Assembly (NCBI GenBank): GCA_033220425.1
Contig: CM065646.1
Span: 3,603,501-3,667,500 of the forward strand
Length of the DNA: 64,000 nucleotides
Direction of reading: 5' to 3'
DNA from: Lepraria neglecta
Lineage: Eukaryota; Ascomycota; Lecanoromycetes; Lecanorales; Stereocaulaceae
Below the pieces are notes generated by a model. It was given only the letters and a program-made list of their open reading frames with translations, was not told where the DNA came from and did not search any database. The position numbers and the translations under genes were made by a program. Positions 12,030 to 22,866 of the stretch are shown here, in pieces. Numbering within the stretch: position 1 is the stretch's first letter; every line of letters begins with the position of its first letter.

Positions 12030-12900
12030 TAAGGTATACCTATTGTTCAATATTTCACGCGGGCCCGCTATTTTACTAGAGTATAGTTAGTAGGAGTATA
12101 ATCGAAGCAAAGTATAAGATACGTACCTCGTAGGCGCGTCTTAATATGAAACGAGATAGGATTCTCGCCTATATTATATATCTGCAAGGTAGCCGCCTTG
12201 AATTTGCGGGCGTGATTAACTTCGATATCGTTTTTGCTAATATAATAAAGAATTCGGTCGGTCGAGCTATTATAGATACTATCCTTATATAAGACCTCTT
12301 TAAATATTCTAAATTCGATCTCGTCTAATATAATACTAGCTAGAGGTTTTTTCTCCTTAATAATATCGGAGGCGAAGAAAAGTATATTCGCTGTTATCTC
12401 TGTTAACTGGATATAGAATCCTATTTCACCGAAGGTAAGCGGATACGCTATATATAGAGTACTATCCGTAGAGAGAGACGGTACGGTACGCCTTCTACGA
12501 TTACGATAGTAATTATAGGTATTATTAATCTTTCTAGCTATACCTAATTTGTAACTCTCCAGCTAGGGTTAGGGGATTCTAGGTATGAAAACGGAGGGAA
12601 ATACTATTTCCAACTACTATAAGGCGTCGCCGAGTTTGGCCTAGTTCTCCGGTATCCCTAGGGACATGCTAATAATATATCTCCTTTCTATCTCTTTCTT
12701 TAATACTACTCGAATCTCCTTATAGTAGGCCTATTCGACTATAAGGCCACGCGAAATAACTGAGACCGTCCAATTCCTAGGGTTAGTATTTTCGTAGAAT
12801 TCGGTAGAAGGTAAAGAGGCTAGAGAGGAGGGGAAAACGTCGGCGGCGATAGCTACGGGCTCGTACCGGTGTTCTATAGCGGGTATATATATAATATATA
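12030..12900 (-). pseudogene. Unknown accessory gene of the Plavaka-like element
   Basis: Minus-strand translation stays protein-like for about 290 codons with only a few stops, all explicable by RIP-type changes. Legible tracts are HRYEPVAIAADVFPSSL, NPRNWTVSVISRGLIVEQAY, FGEIGFYIQLTEITANILFF, LASIILDEIEFRIFKEVLY and NPISFHIKTRLRGTYLIL, then a stop near 12040. No known domain is recognised; there is no transmembrane segment or cysteine cluster. It lies between the two helicase-like copies and could be the N-terminal part of the copy 1 protein or a separate gene. The coding signal is the best preserved among the unknowns in the nest. Confidence 0.4.
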
Positions 12901-13799
12901 GAGTGTCGATCGATATATTAGTAGTAAGAGAAAGGAGTATAGGAAAGGATTAAAAGGTCGATATATAATATATAAAGAATAATTCCGTACTAAGCCTATA
13001 GTAATTAGCGTGTAATAAGTAATATCCGACTCGAATACCAAGTATATCAAGCGCTATTCGACTCGGATATCGAGAGTTATTCGACTCGAATACTATCTAA
13101 TACTCGATATTATTCGACGCGTAGGCTGTTCCCTATATAGTATCTATATTGAGTACAGGTATAACTACTTGACTTTCGAGTAGATTTCTCCCTTTATTTA
13201 ATAATAGTCTTAGTTAAAAGAGTCTATATTAATAGAAGGGTATTATAAGGAAGATCGTAACTTAAGATAATATATTACAAAGGAGTATAGTAGCGTATAT
13301 AGTTCGTATCAAATACGATTACAATCTAGTAAGTTAGGGCTATAAATTATATTCCCTTTTACCTATAGCTTGTATTTAGTATATAAGTATATAGTATATC
13401 TAGATTTTGGTAGCGGATATTTAAGGAAGACTATAGCGCGAAATATCTACTAAAGATAGGAGAAAGCAAAGGGGAATAGCTAGTAATCTAAGTACTTTCA
13501 AGTCTTCCCGAACTAGTATAGATTAGATTTAATATTACTATAGAAGGGTAATAAGAGTCTTATATCTATCTTATACAAAGTTAAAGTACCGCTAAGTAGA
13601 AGAAAAGAAACCTGTAAAAGCGCGCTATTGCTTAGCTAGAAATATCTAGCTTATTTATACGCCTATTACCTCGTTATATTATCTCTACTCTATTTAAATA
13701 ATACCTTCTAATCTACTCTATATTTATCGTCCGTAATGAAGTAGTAGTTATATATCTTTAGATTTCGCTGAGATAACCGAACTACCCGCCTATCGCACT

Positions 13800-16450
13800 G
13801 AATATTATAGAATTGTATCTAGTCTATATCTATATTCATACTTCTGAATATATAGGTTAGGGTAATACCAGTTCTAAGGATACGTTTTATAGAGATAAGG
13901 AAGCGCTTATCATCCTCTTCTTAGAATAGCTATATATATAACTTATCTCGCTTCTCGGAAGGTATAGTCGAGCTATACTATAGCTATTTACTAGGAAAAT
14001 GCTTTTTAAACTACTAGAGTAAGGTTAGTATAAGGTCAAGGTAGAATAGCGGAAGAGATATAGACTTACTACCGCTAGAATGTATACGATAACAGGAGAA
14101 CTAGTGAATATAACCAGTTTCTCTAGTCGCCCGTAGATATCTTCCCCTAGTAAGCCGATTAACTCTTTAAGTTTTACTAACTTCGGTATATTACCGGTAA
14201 GTTTATCGATATATTTAGTATAAATACTATCCAGCGGCATCTTGGCCCAATTCTATATTAGGCCAGCTAACTCTGCAAAATCTATACAACCCTTTCCGCC
14301 GTTATATAAAGGCCCCCCTTTAAGCTCGTCCTAAGTAAGAGTAAGGTAGTTATACCGAGAGAATTCTAGAAGGCTTGGGACAATAGTAGCAGCGCGTAGC
14401 TTATAGGCGCGTTTAAAGTAGTTATTGATCGCTGGCGTAGGTATCTCCTTACTAGCCTTACGAGCAATTGCGTATTCTCTAGTATATTCGGCTTTTACTA
14501 TATCTTGGATCCTCTAATCCTCGGCGCGAAGAGCTGCCTTTTACTCTAGATTAAGCAAGTATATAATATAACGAGTCTTGTGCGGAGGTAGCTTAACAAG
14601 CTCGGTAGTCCTATTAATATCTATAGTTATAGGCGTCCGCTTGATTTCGATAGAGTTCAAGATAGCCTTTATATCTGCGATATTCTTGTTATTCTCGCTC
14701 TTATTAACCGGATTCTTTCGCTTTTAGTAGCTAGCGGTTAGTTTCCTAACAACCTCGACTTCGTCGTAAGTTATATATCGATACTCTTTAACGGCGTACT
14801 ACTAAGGCTACTCGATTATATAGATTATAGCTGAGTAGTTAGTTAGGTCGCGTATCTATAGTATAGCAGAGAAACCCTATATCTAGGGTAAAGATAATCG
14901 GTATGTTTTTATACGCCGATTATCTATAGTATTCTACTCGTTCTCGTTATCCTCTAGTATTTTTACTAGGACTCGGGCACTAATCTTATCCTTGATACTA
15001 AGGACTATCTTAGGATATTCACCCTTTACTATCCTTATCTTATAGAATTCGTTAATAAAGATCTAGCCGACACGGAAGTTATAGACGAATAGAGACTCAG
15101 AGTCCTATAGTACTTCCTTGATATACCTATTATACGAGCCCTTAGTTATAAGGAGTAGAATATACTCCTATCTAGGTTTGGGTTTTCTATCCTTTTCATA
15201 TCGAAGTAGTTTAGTATTTTCCGATATAAGTAGGGTAGCGTTAATATTATTGTATATTTTGCCTATATAGGTATAGAAGTACTATAGCTTCAATATTGGA
15301 TATTGAGTATTAATCATCTTCGTCTACTCTTGTAACTAGTTACCTATTACTTTCGCTAGTATAATAATAAGAATAATACCTTACTTCAGTGCGCTAGTTA
15401 AATAGGCGGCGCTTTTCTCGATACACGGATAACTAATATCCTATTTATTAGCAGAGGGATATATATTATTACCGCTCTATACCTTTAATTTCGAGGGTAG
15501 GAGATACTTAGTATAATAGATTGACGCTTCAAACTATTCGAGATTTTTATAATCCTACTTACGTATTTCGAAAACCTCGCGCTATCGCAAGGAGAGTTAA
15601 TACTCGAGGATATATATAACAAAAATCATTAGAGTCTAGTTCGAGTCGGACATTAGTATTGTCTAAGTCGATAGTAGGTTTCATTAAAAGCTAGGAATAG
15701 ATACGAACCTTGCCAAAGCCGGGATCGTCCCTATTAATACCCCCCCTGCCAGTAAGCACGCCGGCGTATCCAAGCAGCGTAGTAGAGTTAATGAATATAT
15801 AGTATAATCTTTTTCATCTTGCCGTTAGGGGCTATAATAGATAATAACCTATAGAGGGTTCGTATATTCTTAATAGACTGGTTTCCCTTCTGCAGTTAGA
15901 ACAATAACTCTATATACTACTACATTTTCTAAGACTATTACGGATAGTCCTCTACCTTGGTTATATTAATACTAGGGTAGTATTTAGTAGTAAGTAAATA
16001 ATAAGGCAGAGGCTGAAGCACTTACATCCTGTCGCGATCCTCCTATTCTAATACCTCTAGATCTTTCGTAGCTACTCTAGCTGCTACTACCCTACCTATC
16101 TCGATATTATATAACCCTGGAGTCCTGCCTATATAGGCCTTATTAATCTATAACGCCTTCTACTCGTCCTTATCTATCAAATCCCCTTCCTTTCTATTAT
16201 TCTCTTCCTTATTATTTATACTACTACTACTATCCGAGCTAGAGCTAATATCTATAGGCTCCTTTAGATTCCCGGTAGACGGACTAGTATACTTATTAGT
16301 AAGAAGGGAAGGATCGACGAAAGGCTTTAGGGTAGAGGGTTTAGTAGAAGAGGTAGCAGAGTCTTTGCCTAGAGGATCCTATATATTAGGGGTTTTCCCT
16401 TTAGGTTCTACTGTAAGAGAAGAATGTTTTAAGCGGTAGGAGAGGGTAAA
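13800..16450 (-). pseudogene. SNF2/DExH helicase-like gene, copy 2
   Basis: Minus-strand translation from high to low coordinates gives, in order, a Walker B-like block IFINEFYKIRIVKGEYPKI (about 15070-15010; the ancestral form was probably DEFHKIR), ELVKLPPHKTRYIIYLL (about 14600), a helical block KASKEIPTPAINNYFKRAY (about 14450), LEKLVIFTSSPVIVYIL (about 14120-14070, the start of the helicase C domain) and KRFLISIKRILRTGITLT (about 13900-13840, like motif V, GTGLTL, of SNF2 proteins). The order and spacing fit an SNF2-family ATPase. A clear Walker A GKT is not visible, so ATPase activity of the ancestor is not certain. Neighbouring minus-strand coding signal continues upstream to about 17.3 kb. 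Such motors remodel chromatin or unwind DNA; within a transposon a role in transposition or target access is inference only. Confidence 0.5.
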
Positions 16451-17310
16451 ACTACCTCGGTAAGGTTGATTTAGATAGGCCGTATTGCCCTCGATAGATA
16501 CTATTATACCTATTAGTTAATATCCTAACTATTAATTGATATAGTATAACTAACGGAGTGCCCCTTGTACGATACAAAGCTCGTAGCGCCGGTAACCACG
16601 TGAATATATGTCGCAGATAGTATTTTGTAGATCTTCGTTTATAGTTACCTCTATAATCCTATTAGATATATAGATAATAGTGCTCCCCCGGGCATTATCT
16701 TCGGCGGTCTAGAATTTCTTGGTTTCTAGGAACTAGATCAGAGTATCGTAACTAAGTTGGTCCTAGAGCTGGTTGGCGTTAGTAAGCGAAGTATTACGTA
16801 TAATATACTATAGTTAGACAAGATAGAATTTATTATCGCGCGTATAACCGATTCTAAGGATAATATAAGGTAGGTAGGTATCGTCTAGGGCTGGAGCTAG
16901 TACGAAGAATAGTCCAGTGTAATCGGGTTACTCAGTACAGGTATTATCGTATCTAGGCTTTTTTAAACTAAACGAGTCGTAAGACTCCTCTAAGGGTCGT
17001 TTACTAGTATATCGGTTAGCTACTCTAGGTACTTTATTAAGTAGTCTTACGAATATACGTATTGCTTCGTCTCTGAAAGGTAGTATATAGTCGGGTAGAA
17101 TAAAGTTAGTAGTAACGGAGTTGAGGACCTTGGTGAAGTCCTGGCCAGAACCTTGAAGATTTTCGCCCCAAATAGCGGCACCCCGTAGGCGGTCTTTAAG
17201 TACTTGACGGAGGGTATTAAACAAGCTATTACTATACTATAAGCCTCTACGGATATTAGGGAGGTTCTATAGGATTCCAGGCGGATTACTAGACTTTGGC
17301 CTGCCAATAA
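16450..17310 (-). pseudogene. Upstream coding part of the helicase-like gene or separate gene
   Basis: Two overlapping open stretches remain (16928-17224 and 17047-17307). The 98-residue frame reads LRQVLKDRLRGAAIWGENLQ and later FRDEAIRIFVRLLNKVPRVA, ending with KRPLEESYDSFSLKKPRYD, a basic patch like a nuclear localisation signal. Coding character continues down to 16450 (tract LCIVQGALR) and joins copy 2. Copy 1 lacks the matching part. No domain was recognised. Confidence 0.35.
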
Positions 17311-18239
17311 GCGTATAGAAATTGGCCTCGGTTGGCGCAGGCTCTAGCGTTATATCGACCTGAGGGTCGATTAGAGAAGGACCGGCTATATTAGATAATA
17401 TTATAGATAATTCTAATATATCTATAATAAGAAGAATAATAATAGGACGAATAAAATAGGGAGAAGTTAAGGATTCTTCGCTGAGTTAGAGGGATAAAGC
17501 GGGTAATACGACTAGTAGGGTCCACACCGGGTTTTTATTCATAATAGCGATTAGTCGGTAGTTAGTAAATATAATACTAGTAAGGTAAATACGTTACGAA
17601 ACAGTTTAATACTTAATATAATTGGGTAATATAGACCCTTCTCTATAGAATAGTACGTTAGAGTAGTTATAAATAGGTGAGTTTAGCCGTCGAAAGATTG
17701 AAAGTAGCGAGCTTTAATATAATAGATAAAGATATTGATTAAAAGCGGAACTTATATATATATAGTATATAGAAAGCGAATAGCTGATTTCAAACGTACT
17801 ATATCTAGCTTTATACTTAATACCTAATATCTAGTAAAGATAGAGTATCAAAACTTATTATCTGCTCGTAAAGATTAATTAGATTTCTTCTTCCGTTCTT
17901 CGAAATATAAGTCTTAATTAAGTACTCTATTATAAAAATAATCCAAGTTCGACTCGGACGTACATTTTAGTAATAAGGGCATGTACTACAAGGTTTATAA
18001 CTAATTATATTTCCTAATAAGACAAGTAACCGGGGCGTTTATTAAATATATTATATAGAAAGAAAATCCCCTTAAACTATCTATTAATCAACGCCTTCTA
18101 TAGGACGATACTCTACTATACGTATATTATAATTTAATTAATAGTAATAGTTAAAAACAGGCTATATAAGGCGACGTAAGGATAGATTTATCCTAACCTA
18201 TAGCGGGTTAGCTTGAAGGATCTAGTAGCGAATATATTT

Positions 18240-21200
18240 ACTAATACCTGCCTAGACGTGTTGATCTCGATAATAACACCTCTATATTACGCCTGAGCCA
18301 GATAGATCGACAGTGTAAACGTTGCCAGAAGTAGTATAGTAGTAGAAGCGGCCTAACTAGGTATCTACCACGCTATAAGGGCCGGGACCCCAATTGGACG
18401 CGTAGGAGACAGGTACACCTCGACGAAGATAAAGTCAAGGGCCCCATTCATGAACGCTAAAGAGACGAGGTTAATATAATCGGTAATAGTCCCTGTAAGG
18501 GCGAAGGTAGATAAGTCCCCTAGGAGGACCTGACTATTTTAATAGATAACGATGCTCTAGGGCGATTACTTGAACTCACCGACTCTACTAACGAGATCTG
18601 GTACTAGTAAGATAAGCTAGATATAGTACTCGATTAATCGAAGTCGATAACAGCGTCAAGTACTATAGGCACTATCTCTACCTTGACCGTTAGCTCTATA
18701 GAGTACTACCTATAGGAGCGAGGTACCGGGAGGCCTTTAGAGGAAGAGGATATAACCCTGGCCGAGTCGTTATCCATGCCCCTGTCTGAGTTGATATCCG
18801 AGTTAATACCCGAGTCGAACCCGGACTGGCACCCTTTCTATTTAGAAGCTGATTATACCCTAGCTTTATAGATGTATAACGCCCGACTATCTAGCGGTAT
18901 AATAGACAATTTCTTTAAAGATACTCGATTACGACCTTTCCACGGACCCTATAGCTTTAACAGCGCTCTATAACTAAAAGCCAAGCTATATACTATAAAG
19001 TATTCTGCTGCTGCTAGTAGATAGTCTCGGCAAGCGTTTAGTATCCTATCGATTCAACCGGACAAGACGACTAGAATATATTATATACTCTACTTCGATA
19101 TAATAGGTATAATACGAACTCTCATCGGATATAAACCTTTTAATTCGAGTATTAACTATATACTAATACACTAGCGAAACCTCGACAGGGGTCTAATTAT
19201 TAGTAAGATATATATAGCCCGCTAGTAGTAGGAGACACAAGATAAGCTCCCTAATAGCTCAATAGTAGTACCGGTTATAATATCGTTAGATAAGACCCAT
19301 TTATTACGGACACACGGAGATTAACAGGCGTAGCCAGTCTATATTACTATTGGTAACCTCGATCGAGGTATTCGGCGGGTACAGGTTCGGCCGGGGATAA
19401 TATTGCTTAGACTAGTACCATTAGTCTATAACAGTGTGAAAGCCGAGGTATATTACTACGCTATAGGGCTTATAGTCGAGGGTAAGCCGGCCGAAATACG
19501 GATCTTACTTAATATACTAATAATATTCTTTTAAAGTACTTAAGGAGCTGGCGCCGAAGGGGATCCTTATTATATATATAGACGGACGAATACGACAATA
19601 CTACCCAATACTCGTGTCTATACTAGGTAACTACGAGGAACAAGTTTTAATAACCTCGATTAAGAGTAGTAAATACTATCCGGTCTACTTAGTACCGCTA
19701 AATAAATAGGAACGACTACGTCCTGAAAAACCGTATCCAAAGTAAATACCTAAATAGACTATAGAGTAGTTATAGATGCAAAAAACGTACGATAAGAATA
19801 CGCCTAGGGTGTTACTAGATATAATAGTATATAACCGGCCTAACTTCACAGACGGCTACTTCGCAGTTAACGTCTACCAACTATAGACGTTTAATATATT
19901 ATACTAATTAATGGTTAAAGGGCTATTAAACTACCTCCTGGACTAGCTTAGGGAGTATATCGGAGAGGGACGAATAAAGCTTAAGGTATAAGCCTTAATC
20001 GACGCCCGGTTTCGAGCTATACCCAAATTTACTAAGCTAAGGTAATTTCGGGAGTTTAGTAAGCTAAGCTAATAGATAGGAGAGGAGAGTAAAGAGATAT
20101 TATAGATTATAATACCCGTCTTCGCTCCTCTATTATCTAAAAAAAACCTAGATATACTATATACGGGACGAGCTATTATTGACTTTATTATACTTATAAG
20201 ATACTAATCCTACGACGAAGTAATACTAGAATATATGAACGCAGCGTTAGAAAGGATTAATCTACTCAAGGAGGTATTTTGAAAATATAGGCCAGTTAAT
20301 AAGAAAACGGGCGAGCAAACTTTCAACTTTCCCAAATTCTATAGTATTAGTTATTATATTAATATAATTAGATACTACGGTCCGCTAGATAGATATAGTA
20401 CCCAAGCCTCGGAAAGAGTATATCTAATATTACTAAAGAATTACTATAACTGAACAAATAAGTATAAGGATTACTAGGAGCAATTAATAGAATATAACGA
20501 ACGCTATATCAAGTTAATAATTATATAGGATATTAAAAATTTCTAAGAGACGGAGCCTATATCACTTAGTTAGAGGAGAAAACAAGAAGACGAGAAAAGT
20601 ACAAAGGCCGGGGTCCTCCTAGATCTATACTAACTAGGATAGCGAGTAGACGCAGAAGAGCGCTATATATTAAGACACCTATATAAATACGATAGTCGTT
20701 ACTGGCGAACGGCGAGAGATATAGCTAAATGGCTAAATATAGCTGGGTTTCTCTAAAGCCTGGCTGCGTTTCTTAAGGCGTACCGAGCGAAAATGCTAAG
20801 CAGAGGTAGTATAACCTCGAACCTAGATATCGACAGAAGGGAGGCAGACTGTAGCTGGGTTAAGAGCTACCCGGTCTATATCTATTCGGGCCTCGTATAT
20901 TAGAAGACTATAGGAGAGGACTCCTCTGATTTAGGACGTCTCTATAAGGATTTAGTAGTCTATAGACCTTATAAATATTCGCAGTATTTTACCTAGCGTA
21001 GAGATTATATATAGGTCCGAGAATAAGACTATAAGAGTCGAAACCCGGAAACTATATAGGAGGGAAAGTTAGTCGGTAAGGTCTTAGTCGTCGTAGAGGT
21101 AAAGGATCTTAGTAATAGGGACTTTAAGCAACGACCTACTCGTATATAGGCTGCCCTTATAGAAGTCTTTAATTATCGATATCTAGGGTAGGTATAAGAC

Positions 21201-21540
21201 TACTATAGAATAGTCGAAGTTAAAAAGGTATAGGTGTCGCTTATACTTAATCCTCGAACGATAGGCGCTCGCCGCTTCTATAGACTACTAAATATCGAGC
21301 GAAGTACTTATCTAGTACCGGGAACAGTTAGAGGAAAAGAGATATTCTATATTAACAGTTTCATCGACTAGGACTAATATACTACGATATATCACCCCAA
21401 ATTCCTAATAAACAATTCTAAGGCAGCGCGACGAATCTACGCCAAATTCCTACCAAATCCTTCTTAGGTAACGCTATAAACCTAAGTAAAAACCCTTAAA
21501 AGGAAGAGAGATAATACTATAAATATATCTGGGTCGATAG
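18240..21540 (+). pseudogene. Plavaka-type transposase with N-terminal zinc finger
   Basis: Plus-strand translation across stops shows, in order: a C-x2-C zinc-finger start (CKRCQK at about 18325) with SSRSGLTRYLPRYK, where the His has become Tyr; DNFFKDTRLRPFHGPYSF (about 18900); VVPVIMSLDKTHLLRTHGD (about 19270-19320) and PVYITIGNLDRGIRRVQVRP (about 19335-19395), the block with the catalytic Asp region typical of Plavaka transposases (usually SSDKTxLT...WPVYLTIGNI); DARFRAIPKFTKLRQFREFS (about 20000-20060, with RIP changes); and the C-terminal domain NPRTIGARRFYRLLNIERST (about 21250-21310). That order is the one known for Plavaka, a fungal CACTA relative. About 1000 codons. Inactive because of many RIP-type stops. 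Confidence 0.65.
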
Positions 21541-22579
21541 AGCGGAAGAGACACTACTACTGACTACCCTCGCTATATCTAAAGTCAAGGCTTTAGTCTT
21601 AACGAAAACCTCTAATATAAAGAACCAACCTACAGTTTCAATTACTATAGCGGTATTAATCCTCTCTTCGGCATATTTAATTATAGCTATATCACGTTAG
21701 CAGGCTATATAGTATCTTGCGCGTACAATATTTGCTTACTTCAGTATCGAGTCTACGGCCCTCGCACGTTACTAATATTCGGGTACTTCGGTAAGCTGAG
21801 GAGTAGGGAGGTTATTAAGCTCGCGGTATCGTATATAAAGTCTATCGGGGAAGACAGGGAGTAAATTTGTCGGATATTAAGTATCTATAGCGACACTTTA
21901 CTGAAATAATAGCGACGAGACCGTAAACTACGAGAAGAAATATTAAGAAATGTCTAGCCAAATATTCATCCGACTCGGACAGGGTAAACCTGAGTTGGAT
22001 ACCACTCGGACAGTATAAAACCCGAGTCAGACACTACTCGGATAGTATAAAACCCGAGTCGGATACTAATCGGACAAGGGCAAAAAAGGGTGAAATATAT
22101 GCGCCCCTGATCTACTAGAGTTTTGCCAGGTGCCGCTGATAGTTCGGTGACTAGGCGTCGCAACTCTCTATCTCGGTTATTTACTCGAATTGTAAGGAGT
22201 AGAAGATATAGTCGGATTGGCGGATAATAGGTTGTTATAGAATCGAGGAAAGTATAGTTAAATAACCCGTGAAGAAGTTGAAGAAGGATTAGTATGAGCG
22301 CGAGTTAAACTTATATTGATATTACTAATAACGAGCTTTTATATACTGAAGGAGCTGTTAGTAGTAGCTATATTTCAAACGGATTATATATATGGAAGAC
22401 TTTATTTAGATTCGACTACCTACTTATACCTTGCATAGAAGATATATAGCCACTAATTAGTAGAAATATATAGACTATATAAGAAGTAATCAATCATAAT
22501 AAAAGAAAACTGGCAGCTATATATTAGCAGCGTTATATTATTGATTGAGCTGATAGCTAGCTGAACGCATAATGGACAT

Positions 22580-22699
22580 GCTAATTGGTTAGACATTACA
22601 CTAACAGTAATATCTAATTGCTAATTAGTTAGATATTATACTAACAGTAATATCTAATTGCTAATTGGTTATATATTATACTAACAGTAACATCTAATT
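22580..22699 (+). repeat. Three 40-bp tandem repeats near the right end of the Plavaka-like element
   Basis: Units at 22580-22619, 22620-22659 and 22660-22699 start GCTAATT(G/A)GTTA and share ACTAACAGTAA; a fourth, diverged half-unit follows. CACTA-type transposons have clustered subterminal repeats that bind their transposition proteins, and this array, about 170 bp from the terminus, is in the right place for such a role. Confidence 0.75.
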
Positions 22700-22866
22700 G
22701 CTGACTAACCTAACATCGTTAAATCAGCAGTATTGAGTTGCAGATCGAGCTGATTTGATACTATTAGTAATATTGAGTTGCTGATTCCGCTGAACGTAAC
22801 TGTCAGCCCTACCGGCGCGCTCGGCAACTCGGGATTTCCCAGCAACTTTTGGGAAAGCGCGATGAA

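Larger units (their letters stand above)
5630..22864. mobile_element. Plavaka/CACTA-like giant DNA transposon with accessory genes (17.2 kb)
   Basis: The ends read (C/T)ATCGCGCTTTCCCAAAA and TTTTGGGAAAGCGCGATG, flanked by a 2-bp duplication AA (5628-5629, 22865-22866). The empty site is confirmed by the uninterrupted homologous stretch in gypsy copy B (near 36675-36690). Gene content, all RIP-damaged: a Plavaka-type transposase on the plus strand (about 18.2-21.5 kb), a SNF2/helicase-like gene on the minus strand present twice (about 13.8-16.45 kb and, deleted, 9.85-11.9 kb), an unknown minus-strand gene (about 12.0-12.9 kb), a basic, NLS-rich minus-strand region (6.0-9.0 kb) and a plus-strand frame (9.1-9.8 kb). 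A 2-bp duplication fits the CACTA/EnSpm superfamily, to which Plavaka is assigned. The size is far above that of simple cut-and-paste elements. Inserted into gypsy copy A. Confidence 0.7.

Noticed and set aside
22580-22699. CRISPR array
   Set aside because: The 40-bp units are directly adjacent without spacers, in a eukaryotic transposon.
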